Shown in pieces: positions 11,148 to 20,530 of a DNA stretch of 64,000 nt. The stretch's first letter is position 1, and each line of letters opens with the position of its first letter. The notes beneath the pieces were generated by a model, which searched no databases, had not been told where the DNA came from, and saw only the letters and a program-made list of their open reading frames with translations. The DNA is from Ichthyophis bannanicus. Taxonomy: Eukaryota; Chordata; Amphibia; Gymnophiona; Ichthyophiidae. Location of the stretch: positions 191,820,184 through 191,884,183 of the forward strand of contig CM066044.1 in NCBI GenBank assembly GCA_033557465.1, in the 5' to 3' direction. The position numbers and the translations under genes were made by a program.

Positions 11148-11507
11148 AGGGAGTCCCATATGTGAGGACTGACTTCCTGCTTGTTCCTGGAGAAAGCGTA
11201 GTTACCTGTAACAGGTGTTCTCCAGGGACGACAGGAATCAGTCCTCACAACCCTCCCTCCTCCCCTTGGAGTTGCTGTACAATTTTTGCCATCTTTGGTC
11301 TGCTCTAGCTATGTCATCTTACTGAGTAAGATGGCACCCTTATGCAGGAAGGGGACCATGCATGCATGGTGGCACCTCCAAAAGGCTTTCTTTGAACGTT
11401 GTGGAGATGCTTCTGCCAGGGCTCTGTTGGCACTGACGTCACCCCATATGTGAAGACTGATTACTGCTGTCCATGGAGAACACCTGTTACAGGTGAGTAA
11501 CTACACT
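11148..11507 (+). repeat. Internal complementary region and right ITR of DIRS-B
   Basis: About 11150-11265 joins the reverse complement of the left end (cttgttcctggagaaa) to that of the right end (gcgtagttacctgtaacagg). About 11345-11507 is the right inverted repeat, complementary to 7035-7200 (shared catgcatggt.gcacc and ctgttggcactgacgtcacc blocks). Confidence 0.75.
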
Positions 11508-12413
11508 ATATATAGTATATTGGGCAGAAGCACACATGCATCTCACACATTTTACTTTTCAATTTGGTGATCTCCACATGTGCAGAACTGCAGTTCTTTC
11601 CTCTCTAAAGCAGTGCTTTTCAAACCTTTACCCCATACGACCCCATTTTAGCAACTGAAAATTCACATGACCCCAGATGATGAAATCAAAATAACTGGTG
11701 TCCAATCTCCAGCCTCCTTCCCCTCTCCCCACTCATCAAAATCAGAAAGCAGCGGCAGTCTGCACAGGGACCTTTGTTTTGGTGTTCAGTGCGTTCTTAC
11801 AGACCCTAGTACTCAGCATGGGTTTCCATTCTAATGGGAAGCTTACCTAGGTGGGGGCACCGGCCTATGAATGTTGACTTGCTCACAGGCCACATGCTGA
11901 CTGGTGACTTCCACTACTTGGCATAGATCCCAGTGAAAGTCCAGAGAGGAGGGGAAATGACCATGTTTTCGTGATCCCATCCACTGATGATGTGACTCCA
12001 TTTGGTATCCTGACACTAAGTTTGGGAACATAAGGGATCTATAAGTAACCCGGGCAGGTGGCTTACCACAGATGACTCCTGAGGAGAATGAAGCAGAAGA
12101 CTCCTTCCTATTTTTCTCCTAAAATGAGGGGTAGTCCTTATTTAGGACAGCTGAGGGAAGGTGCAGTGGCAATTAATTCATTCTTAGCTAGGCCAAGGAC
12201 AGAGTCGGAGGTAATGCTATCCTGGAGTAAGGCAGTCGAGAAGATTTCAGACTATACAACACTATTAGCCAATGGAAACATGTTAGGGAGCCCTTCTATT
12301 CTTCATACTGGGGGGAATTAAATCAGCCTTGTCAGGACTGTTTTCCCTAAAATATGTATCCACAGCTCATATACTAAGCATTATTAGAGTGCTTGGTATT
12401 TTGGTGTAGTCTG
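11508..12413. other. Mostly unassigned spacer with one hAT-like end
   Basis: At 11611 a stretch beginning cagtgcttttcaaacc, followed by gaccccattttagcaac and atgacccca, resembles one end of an hAT transposon; no partner end is visible. An open frame at 12088-12321 (77 codons, KAVEKISDYTTLLANGN) has no recognised relative. No gene can be supported. Confidence 0.35.
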
Positions 12414-13168
12414 TTCTCCAGGAACAAGCAGGAAGTCAGTCCTCACTTATGGGTGACGTCGGCACTGACGGAGCCCGCGCAGAGCAATTCCCCTGCTTTC
12501 AAAGAGAGCCTTTGGGATTGCTGCCACGCATGTGTGGTCCTCTTCCCGCCCAAGGGTGCCATCTTGCTCAGTCTCCCTTTTTCCACGGAGCCCTTCAGAT
12601 GCACATCCTCGTCCCTCAGAAAAAGTGTTTTTGTCTTTAGCCTTTTGGCCTCTCTTTCTGGTTGCACCGGTCCTCTCCCATCCTCCTCTATGCCTCTGCC
12701 TCGGCGGTGGGCTAGGGGACTCCTTTTTTTTTTTTTTTCTCTTCTAATTTTTTTCTTTTGCTTCGAGCCCCTTTCACACCCTTTTTCCTACCGCTGGCCT
12801 CGAGGGTCTTTGACCGTGCAGAGGCTTTTTTAAGCCCCCATGGCCACCAGTTTCAAAAAATGTGACAGATGCTCCAAGAATGTCACTCACAGACACCCAT
12901 GACTGTTGTCTGCGGTGTTTAGAGGCTGACCACAACCCAGAGCTCTGTTCTCTTTGTAAGAAAATGTCCGCTAAGGCCCTGCTAAGCCGTAAACAGAAGT
13001 CTGACAACATTTTCTGTAAGGCAGCCCGGGGTCCCCGATGGCTTCCCACTCTGCCGAGCCACCGCTTGCGGGATCTCCTGCAGCGACCCCGCACCCCAAG
13101 CATCACTCCAATCAGGATTTGCCCGAGGTGGAGCGGCAAAAGAAGATGATGACCTCAAAGTCTGTGGA
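12414..13168 (+). mobile_element. DIRS-C: 5' end of a DIRS element, truncated by a LINE
   Basis: The left terminus at 12414 (ttctccaggaacaagcagg) and the 5' UTR match DIRS-B and -L. Gag starts at the ATG at 12841 with SFKKCDRC. A small frame change follows before SLTDTHDCCLRCLEAD and CSLCKKMSAKAL, so gag is already broken. The element ends at about 13168, where CR1 sequence begins; its distal part is not found downstream. Confidence 0.8.
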
Positions 13169-14693
13169 AAGGAGGGGCTCTTCCAAAGGGATGGGCTTCA
13201 CCTTAACCGGGATGGAACCAGGCTGCTGGCATTAACCTTTAAAAAGGGGAGAGAGCAGCTTTTAAACTAGATAATAGGGGAAAGCCGACAGTCGCCCAAG
13301 AGCGGATGGTTCGGAAGAATGTATCCTTGAAGGATACTACCAAAAGCAGAGAGGTTCCAAAAAAGAGTAAAGTAGCCCAAATGCCCTTGAGTATGGAGCA
13401 GACAGAGCTTAAAGGTCCCAAATTGCCCATGTCTACCAATAGCCAAATTAATATGAATAAAATACAGTCTCTAAAATGCTTGTATGCAAATGCTAGAAGT
13501 CTAAAAAATAAGATGGGAGAATATATAGCACTAAATGAAAGGTTAGATATGATTGGAATATCAGAGACATGGTGGAAAGAGGACAACCAGTGGGACACTG
13601 TGATACCTGGGTACAAACTATATCGTAATGATAGAGCTGATCAAATTGGTGGAGGGGTTGCGCTCTGTTAGAAAGGGCATTGAGTCAGAAAGGATTAAAG
13701 TTTTGCAGGAAACAAAAATTGCTGTAGAATCTCTATGGATTGAAATTCCATGTAAAAAGGGGAAGGCAATGGCAGTGGGGGTGTACTATCGACTGCCTGG
13801 CCAGAATGAACAAATGGATGATGAAATACTCAAATCAAGGAAGCTAACAAAGGTTACAGCGCAGTAATAATAATGGGTGATTTCAATTACTCCGGGATCG
13901 ACTGGGAGCAGCTGGTTCATGAACCGACCAGAGGGGAAGCCATATTAGATGTCCTTAGTGGAACACCAGATCTAGTGCAAGAGATAAGTTGTTGGGGCCA
14001 TTTGGCAATAGTGATCATAGCATGATCGCCTTTGATTTAATTAGTGGAGGAGGGATAGTAAGGAAATCCACAGTACTGCCTTTAACTTTCGAAAGGGAGA
14101 CTATGATAAAATGAGGAAAATAGTTAAGAAAAAACTAAAAGGAGCAGTTGCAAAGGTTAAAGACTTACATCAAGCTTGGGTGTTGAAAAATACTATTTTG
14201 GAAGCCCAGACCAGCTGTATTCCATGCTTTAAGAAAAGTGGAAGGAAGTCCAAAAAACGGCCAGCATGGTTTAAAGGTGAGGTCAGAGAGGCTGTTGCCA
14301 AAAAAGCATCTCTCAGGAAATGGAAAAAAGAGCCAAACGACGAAACCTGGAAACAGCACAAGCACTGGCAAGTCAAATGCAAGGCATTGATAAGGCAGGC
14401 AAAGGGAGAATTTGAGAAGAAGCTTGCTGCGGAAGCAAAAACGTGAAATAAAGACTTTTTCAAGTACATTCGTAGCAAAAAAAACCTGTGAGAGTCAGTT
14501 GGTCCATTAGATGATAGAGGGGTTAAAGGGGCACTAAGAGGCGACAAGGCGATAGCGGAGAGACTGAATGAATTCTTTGCTTCGGTCTTTACTGAGGAAG
14601 ATGTAGGGATGTTACCCATGACTGAAGTGGTATTTAAAGGTGTGGAAGAATTGAAGGAAATATCGATACATCGGGAAGATGTATTACAACTAG
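13169..14693 (+). mobile_element. CR1 LINE fragment, 5'- and 3'-truncated
   Basis: Begins inside the end of ORF1 (GLHLNRDGTRLLALTFKK equivalent at about 13180-13240) and continues into ORF2. The endonuclease carries YANARSLKNKMG (about 13480) and GISETWWKEDNQWD (about 13553-13594), then MGDFNY (about 13873) and a degraded SDHSMIAFDL (about 14010). The linker continues to IHREDVLQL (about 14666-14693), just before the reverse transcriptase core. It is the same family as the minus-strand copy at 33394-38217 and close to it in sequence, with several frame breaks. A second LINE end cuts it at 14694. Confidence 0.85.
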
Positions 14694-14948
14694 AAACATA
14701 GAAATATGACAACAGAAAAAGACCACATGGCCTATCTAGTCTGTCCTTCCATAACAACTACAACAGTCCACTTTTTGCCTTTAGAGATCCTCTGTGTTGA
14801 TCCCATGCTTTCTTGAATTCAGTTACTGTCCTCATCTCTACCACCTCCACTGGGAGACTATTCCACGGATCCACTACTCTTTCCGTAAAGAAATATTTCC
14901 GCATATCACTCCTGAATGTATCCCACTGGCTTGATCTGGCATAGATTA
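14694..14948 (-). mobile_element. LINE 3' end (second family), 5'-truncated
   Basis: On the minus strand this encodes the end of a LINE reverse transcriptase ORF (MRKYFFTERVVDPWNSLP then TEFKKAWDQH), followed by a short 3' UTR ending near 14694 (rc of agaaacatagaaatatgac). A diverged second copy lies at 55188-55382 in the same orientation. Confidence 0.65.
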
Positions 14949-14949
14949 T

Positions 14950-15470
14950 GAGGAAGGTAAAATTTAAGCTTACCACCTTAGTCCTGCCAGACCAATCCAA
15001 AAGCCACCCATGGAAATTATGGTAGTTGAAGTCATAGCCTGACAAATTAAAAAAATGAACAGTATGTGCATTGTTGCCCATTTCTAAGCTATTTTAAATT
15101 CATTTCAGCCCTTCTTCAATGGGATATTGCCTCTAGGTTACTGAACCAAGGAGAGAAGTTTTGGCTGCATCATGTTTTTGGTTTTTTTTTAGTTTTGGTG
15201 ATTTGGAAGCTCAGACAAAATAATCTTTTATCTGTCTTTTTTTCTAAATTCTGGGTTCTTAGCTTTGACATAAGTATACAGAAGAGTGGAAAGAACCAAT
15301 CCCCCCCCCCACCAAAAGAAGAGTGAAGTAAACTCTAAACTTCCCCCTACCCTCCTCCGCTGTCTCCATCTGATGGTAAGGTGATATAAGCTATTTGTTT
15401 GGACCGGTCCAACAAGACTAAAGGAAATTAACAGGTAAGCTTAAATTTCACTTATGTGAAAAAAATTTAA
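14950..15470. mobile_element. Short inverted-repeat element with DIRS-like ends
   Basis: The left end reads ggtaaaatttaagcttacc...cttagtcctgccagacc. The right end (15400-15462) reads ggaccggtccaacaagac...aacaggtaagcttaaattt, which is its reverse complement with mismatches. The motif order (a TTACCTG.TAATT block, then a CCAGTCCA-like block) parallels the termini of DIRS-D, so this may be a deletion derivative of a third DIRS subfamily. The interior is non-coding, with a T-run and a C-run at about 15301. Confidence 0.45.
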
Positions 15471-15578
15471 TGGTATTAGTTTTCAGAATAAAGATGGTAC
15501 AAAATGCAAAGGGATCTAGTGGTATCATCTGACAACTCTCAGCAAAAGACATCTTTGGGGAAGGGTGACAGTCTGTTG

Positions 15579-15742
15579 CAGTATTTTTCAAGTTGTTCCT
15601 GGAATAACCGGTAACCAGTCAGATTGTGCATGCATATTCATTGTGGATATCGTGAAAATCTATCTCATGCACATTTATTGTGGAAATCCTGAAAACCTGA
15701 CTGGCTACTGGATACTCCAGGAATAACTTGAAAAAAAAACTG
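15579..15742. mobile_element. Palindromic MITE
   Basis: Near-palindromic unit: starts cagtatttttcaagttgttcc and ends ggaataacttgaaaaaaaaactg, with inner halves tgcatatt.attgtggatatc / atttattgtggaaatcctgaaaacc. Same general design as the MITE at 4406-4595. No coding content. Confidence 0.65.
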
Positions 15743-15867
15743 TACCCTGAGAAGTAGACTACCCACAAATTAGATGGGAGTTAGTTTTTAAAGAATAGGA
15801 TCTGACACAAAAATATTTTTTACAGGGCCAAGCTATACTGTTACTTAAGGGTGTGTTCTCCTCCTAG

Positions 15868-16001
15868 GTGATGGATTATGGCCAGCTTTGCGTGCTCCTA
15901 GGAGTGAAACAAGAGAGTGATCCTGAACCCAGCAGCCCACTTGCCAGTGCTGTGGAAGTTCAAGCCTTCCTTTGTTCTCCATCTGGAAATAAAACAAAAA
16001 G
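15868..16001 (+). CDS. Candidate host-gene internal exon (GC-type splice donor)
   Basis: A 134-nt segment open throughout in the frame beginning V-M-D-Y-G-Q-L-C, with 44 complete codons. It lies between a good acceptor (pyrimidine-rich ttctcctcctag, AG at 15866-15867) and AAAAG|GCAAGT, the strong consensus of the minor GC-type 5' splice site. The protein is mixed, including LLGVKQESDPEPSSP and QAFLCSP, and ends with a basic GNKTKR stretch. It is not part of any repeat copied elsewhere in the window. It starts in phase 0 and ends with two bases of a codon, which fits the one-base start of the candidate exon at 55924. I do not recognise the protein. Confidence 0.45.
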
Positions 16002-16057
16002 GCAAGTTCAATGTATTCTCTTACCAAAGTTTTATGTAAACAATTGTCATTTTGTTC

Positions 16058-16410
16058 CTTTTAAACCGCCTTGATTCCCAGAGATTGATAAAATAAATAA
16101 ATTTATGTTCTAGACATTGAATTTGACATTACAGGATCACGATCCTACCCTCAAGACATTACAGAATCTCAATCCTAGCACGCCTCTCAAACAGCCCCAT
16201 TTTGTATATATGTATATAGCTCATTATGTAAATAGTTCACCGATATAATCTAACGCACTGCCCCACACACTGCAGTTCTCAATTCTCACACTGCATGCTA
16301 CAAACCACACTTTATTAACGATTTTGATTGATGTGCCACACCGCCTTGATTTAACGATAAGGCGGTATACTAAATCCTTCTAAATAAATAAATAAAATAA
16401 ATAAATATGT
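16058..16410 (+). repeat. LINE/SINE 3' tails ending in AAATA repeats
   Basis: Two tails: about 16062-16101 (aaaccgccttgattcc... ending ataaataaatt) and about 16347-16408 (accgccttgatttaac, ggcggtata, then aaataaataaa). The sequence between them (16102-16346) is probably the body of the second retroposon. DIRS-E begins right after the second tail. Confidence 0.55.
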
Positions 16411-16575
16411 ATCTCCAGGAACAAGCAGGAATGAGTCTTCACATATGGGTATCGTCGGTACCGACGGAGCCTGCGCGGGAATGCTCCCCAGCGTCCAATA
16501 AGAAAGCTTTTGGGAGCATCCCACCACGCCTGCGCGCTGCCTTCCCGCCTTTCCTAACCGCCTCTCTCCAGTTCT
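16411..16575 (+). repeat. Left inverted terminal repeat of DIRS-E
   Basis: Complementary to 45429-45617, including the palindrome cgtcggtaccgacgg (about 16452), the tccaataagaaagcttttgg block and the gcgcgctgccttcccgcc block. It matches 45429-45617 better than the left ITR of DIRS-F does (for example the shared ggtatcgtcgg), which assigns the 45.4-kb end to DIRS-E. Confidence 0.8.
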
Positions 16576-16791
16576 TCTTTTCTGCGGAGCCAGCAGGTCG
16601 TGTTCCTGTCACTGCAGAAGAAGTTCTTTATTTTTTTCTTTATTTTTCTGTAGTCGCGTCTGCCTTCGACGTCAGACCGGTACCGCCGGTCTTTTCTTTT
16701 CTTTCTTCTACAAAAAACCCAAAAAAACAACCTTTTATTCTTTCAGCTGTGCATTTTCAGTTTGGGCCTTAGGCCTAGATATTTTCTCCTC

Positions 16792-18620
16792 ATGGAGAAG
16801 CCCGCTTCCGGGTTCAAAAAGTGCACAAAATGTGGCGGTACTATTTCTGTCACCGACACCCATGATTGGTGTCTGAAATGTTTGGGTCCTGACCATTCCA
16901 TCACGGATTGTGTGTCCTGCACCATGATGTCTAAAAGGGGTCGGCAGAACCGAGCAGCCAAACTCAGTACCCTGTTTCCCTCTGATGCAGCCTCGGTGGC
17001 ATCGCCGTCTTCCAGGGCTGCTTCTTCCTCCCATGTATCTCAGGTAACCAAACATAAATCTAGCCGGTCCTCGAAGGGCAAATCTCCCTCCAAGCATTGA
17101 GATGCCTCCGGGCTTGCCCTCGAGGACTCCGCTCTGGCAAAATTACCCCGGCGGGAAGTTTCGGCTTCCAAAGCATTATCTATGGGATCACAAGTTGACA
17201 TCGATGGCACGGCCTCGACCGATCACCTGTTGCCATGTTCTGGGGTACCGGTGGCCTCCACTGGTACAGACATCCAGACTCTGGTGGCGTCGATGGATCA
17301 GAAAATTCTGTCCATACAACGCACCCTTACGGCGTTTATGCAGGCTTCGACGCCTTCGGTACCGCAACAATCTCCGTTGCCGGTACCGGCATCGGCACCG
17401 TTCCCGGTGCTGGTACCGATTGCATTGACATCAGCTTCGGTGTTGGCTGCAACGGTTCCCTGTCCTACGATGCCCATCGGTACCGAACCGGTACCGCTTA
17501 CTCCCGATGTCGATCCCACTCAGTACGCGTATCGGGCTTTACAGGAGCATCCAGACAGGCGATACTTCGATTCCTCCGAAGACTCTGATGAGTCGGAGGC
17601 TTCTGTCGATGTACCGGTGCTTCTTCCTCAGGAGTCTGATTCTCCAAACCGAAGAATGTCTCCTCCAGAGGATTTTGTCTTTTCAAGACTTCATTAGGGA
17701 AGTGGCTAGAGGCCTCTCCATCACAGTGGCCTCTGAGTCAGAGCCTAGAGCCAAGCAATTAGATATTTTAAAATATCCTAAGTCTCCTAAGGAATCATCT
17801 ACACTACATATTCATGAGATTCTTTATGATCTCATGTTGGGCATGTGGGAGACTCCTCTCACCACCTCTCCTCATTCTCGCAGGTTAGACACCATGTACC
17901 GTGTCCCTCCCTGTCCTGGTTTTCATAAGACTCAGCTTCCTCACCACTCTATTGTGGTTGAGTCTGCTATGAAGAAAATAAAGAGTGCAAAGACACTCAT
18001 CTAACCCTTCAGGACGTGAATGTAGGACTCTAGATGCTTTTGGCCGAAGTATTTTCCAGGCCAATATGCTTGCTTGCCAGAATCAACTCCTATAGTCTCT
18101 ATATGGGGATGTTTCTAAAAGAAGTCACAGATCATCTGCAGACTTTAGCTCCTTTTATTTCAGAAGATAAAAGGCAGGAATTTCTCACTTGGCTCAAACA
18201 TGCCCAAGATGTTTCCAAATTCTCCAACCGTGCAGCCTTTGACTCTTTTGAGTGTGTAAGCAGAGCCAGGGCTATTGCCATAGGTGCACGCAGAATTGCT
18301 TGGTTACAAGCCTCTGATTTGGAACTCTGGGTCCAAGATGAGTTGGGAAACCTTCCTTGTACAGGTGAAAACCTGTTTGGCAAGGATTGGCAAGCAAAGG
18401 CCACTCAGATGGATGCTGAGAACTCTGCATTGGATCGACTTTCAAAGTCTACCTCTGCCCCTGTTAAGAAAAGATTGTTCAAAAAGACATCTTTTTCTAA
18501 AAAGGGAAGATGATATCCTGCTCATGGGCAGACATCTTCTGCAGGTCGTTTTGCTGCAAAGCGTCAGCAACCACCTAAACAGGCCAAGTCAAAGGCTGCC
18601 AGGCCTACCACAGCCCAGCA
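16792..18620 (+). pseudogene. gag of DIRS-E
   Basis: Starts at the ATG at 16792 (MEKPASGFKKC). The N-terminal Cys/His module reads CTKCGG, TDTHDWCLKCLGPDH and CVSC. A single in-frame TGA (17098-17100) is followed by continued coding to 17697 in the same frame: a Ser/Pro/Val-rich stretch with many ggtaccg motifs, then an acidic SSEDSDESEAS run. A frame change near 17690 leads to FQDFIREVARGLSITV and PHHSIVVESAMKKIKS, ending at 18002. The helical core continues at 18034-18513 (YSLYMGMFLKEV, AWLQASDLELWVQDE, TGENLFGKD) with a Lys/Arg-rich tail. Few lesions compared with DIRS-A or -B. Confidence 0.8.
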
Positions 18621-19173
18621 GCCTCAACCTCCTCAGGGCCTTTGACTTGCAACTAGAGAACTTAGCCTTTCTAGCTCTGGGAAACCCAGAGCCCCCTCAC
18701 CATTCCAGGAAGTTTGACTGACTTTGCTCCCAGATGGGAGCAAATCACAGCAGAGCAATGGACCCTCTCCATCATAAAGGAAGGGTGCAAGCTTCACTTC
18801 TTAAACCTTTCTCCCCACACCATGGTGAAACAGTTCAATTCTCCAACATCTCTCCTCAACCTTCTAGGTCAGGAGATTGCTACCCTTCTTGCCCAAGGGG
18901 CAATAGAAGAAGTACCTCTTCTTCAACAGGGCTCAGGGTTCTACTCCCCTTATTTTCTTATCCCAAAGAAAACAAGGGGCCACAGACCCATATTAGACCT
19001 CAGAGAATTGAACAAGTTTCTATTCAAGGAGAAATTCAAAATTATTTCTCTAGGGGCTCTGCTTCCATACCTTCGGAGTCAGGATTGGCTTTGTTCTCTA
19101 GATCTCAAGGATGCGTACACCCATGTCCTCATCCATCCTACACACAGAAGGTTCCTTCGATTCCTTCGGTTCC
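18609..19173 (+). pseudogene. pol of DIRS-E, first part (reverse transcriptase N-terminus)
   Basis: Open frame 18714-19173 carries WEQITAEQWTLSIIKEG, GSGFYSPYFLIPKKTRGHRP (about 18930-18987), ILDLRELNKFL, and motif A as CSLDLKDAYTHVLIHP (about 19092-19140). It breaks off after HRRFLRF, where the terminus of DIRS-D (tttcctcttcgtctctcc) begins. The coding frame continues at 32122. Confidence 0.85.
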
Positions 19174-19842
19174 TTTCCTCTTCGTCTCTCCGGGCCAGTC
19201 CAGAAGTGAGGGTTGTCAACCTTCTCCAGCAGCTGAGGGCTGAAAAACTGAAGTTTTACTGAAACAGTGTCTGGCTCCCCCTGCTGTCCGAACCTCAGTC
19301 TTTCAGTCCTCAGCAGCTGAAGGAGACGTTTGTTGTCTGGCTCCCGTTGTAAGAGATAGAACTTTTATTTGACGTTTAGATTTCGTTTCTTTTTCTTTCA
19401 TTTTCTTTTTGCCTACTTCGGGGGAAAGGGTTCTAGCAGAGCTCTCCCCTTCAGCCGCGCTATTTTTTCTTTTCGTTCTCCATGCCGGCTTGCAGCTCAA
19501 TGGAGCGTTAGAGGCAGAGCCTGTCTCAAACTCAGCTCCGGTCTAGGAGGGGAGCCGGACAGTGGTTCTGGGAGCCCCAGAGACCATTCGACATCCCTCG
19601 CAGTCCCAAGCACTCCACCGCTAGCAGCGGGGGGCAGCTGCTTTGAGGGCACGTTTCAGAGAGCGCCAGATCCCGGCGAGGCTCAGGTCAGTCAGTTCGC
19701 GGCGGTTTCTTTTTTCCTGCTTGCGGTTTGCGGCGTGCGGGTCTGAGGCCCTTCGGCAGTTTCGGGGGGTTTCCATGCCTCTGGGGTTCGGTGCAGCGTT
19801 TGCTTTTCGTTATTTTGGTTTTCCCGCGCTTCGTGCGCCCGC
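19174..19842 (+). repeat. Left ITR and 5' untranslated region of DIRS-D
   Basis: 19174-19305 is complementary to about 31969-32121 (shared gtgagggttgtcaacc, cagctgagggctgaaaaac, aacagtgtctggctcccc). The remainder to 19842 is a GC-rich leader with a T-rich stretch (about 19370-19420) and no supported coding. Confidence 0.75.
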
Positions 19843-20165
19843 ATGGACACTAGATCTGATGCCTGTGAGCGCTTGGGAGGCCTTCCCTCTGCCTCAGAAA
19901 CGGCGGGAACGGCAGCCATTTCTGCTGCAGCTGCTCTTTTACCCTCTACTCAACAAAGCTCCTCGAAGAGAAAGGCTAAGGCTAAAAAGCCGTTTACAGT
20001 GGGGGAAGCTCCTTCACTTTCCTTGCCTGCGGTTCAGGAGACTTTGGAACCCACCTTTTCAGCTGATTTTATTCTGGCACTTCATAAGGCTTATTGTTTA
20101 AAGAGGCAGCAGGCTCAGGTTAAGGACTCAGCCACTCTTCCCTCCCAGAACCTGGATATCGGAGC
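19843..20165 (+). pseudogene. gag of DIRS-D, N-terminal part
   Basis: Starts at the ATG at 19843 (MDTRSDACERLGG). Low-complexity Ala/Ser region, a basic KRKAKAKKP run (about 19963-19990), then ETLEPTFSADFILALHKAYC. It lacks the CxxC/HDCC module of the other subfamily's gags. DIRS-G interrupts it at 20166; the frame at the joint does not obviously line up with the downstream half at 25411. Confidence 0.65.
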
Positions 20166-20530
20166 ATCTCCAGGAACAAGCAGGAATGAGTCTTCACACG
20201 TGGGAGACGTCGCCGACGGAGCCCGCATGGGAATGCTCCCCAGCATCCAATCAGAAGCCTTTGGGAGCATCCCCCGCGCCTGCGTGGTGGCTTCCCGCCC
20301 TTCCTACTGCCTCTCTCCAGTTTTTCGTTTTCCGCGGAGCAGGCAGGACGTCCCTCCTGCCACCGCAGAAATTTCTTTTTCTTTTTGTTTCCTGTGGTCG
20401 CGGCCTTTCTTCCCGCCGACAACGGCACCTTCCGTGCCCCTTTCTTTTTTTTTTTTTCCTTTCTTAATTTTCGTCACCTAGAGGGAACCCTTTCTTCCCT
20501 CGGATCGTTGAGGCCTACCGGGCTTACAGC

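Larger units (their letters stand above)
7035..11507 (+). mobile_element. DIRS-B: DIRS retrotransposon with both termini and an internal deletion
   Basis: The left terminus begins tttctctaggaacaagc at 7035 and the right terminus ends gtaactacac near 11507. Between them lie gag (from 7413), pol (about 9316-10845), a stub of the tyrosine recombinase (about 10848-11043), the internal complementary region (about 11150-11265) and the right inverted repeat (about 11345-11507). The terminal sequence (caggaagtcagccctcac) defines a subfamily shared with DIRS-C, -J, -K and -L. The element is about 4.5 kb because most of the recombinase gene is missing. Frames are moderately decayed. Confidence 0.85.

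Noticed and set aside
12088..12321. 77-codon open frame as a host exon
   Set aside because: No convincing splice sites at both edges and no recognised similarity; kept only as an unassigned note.
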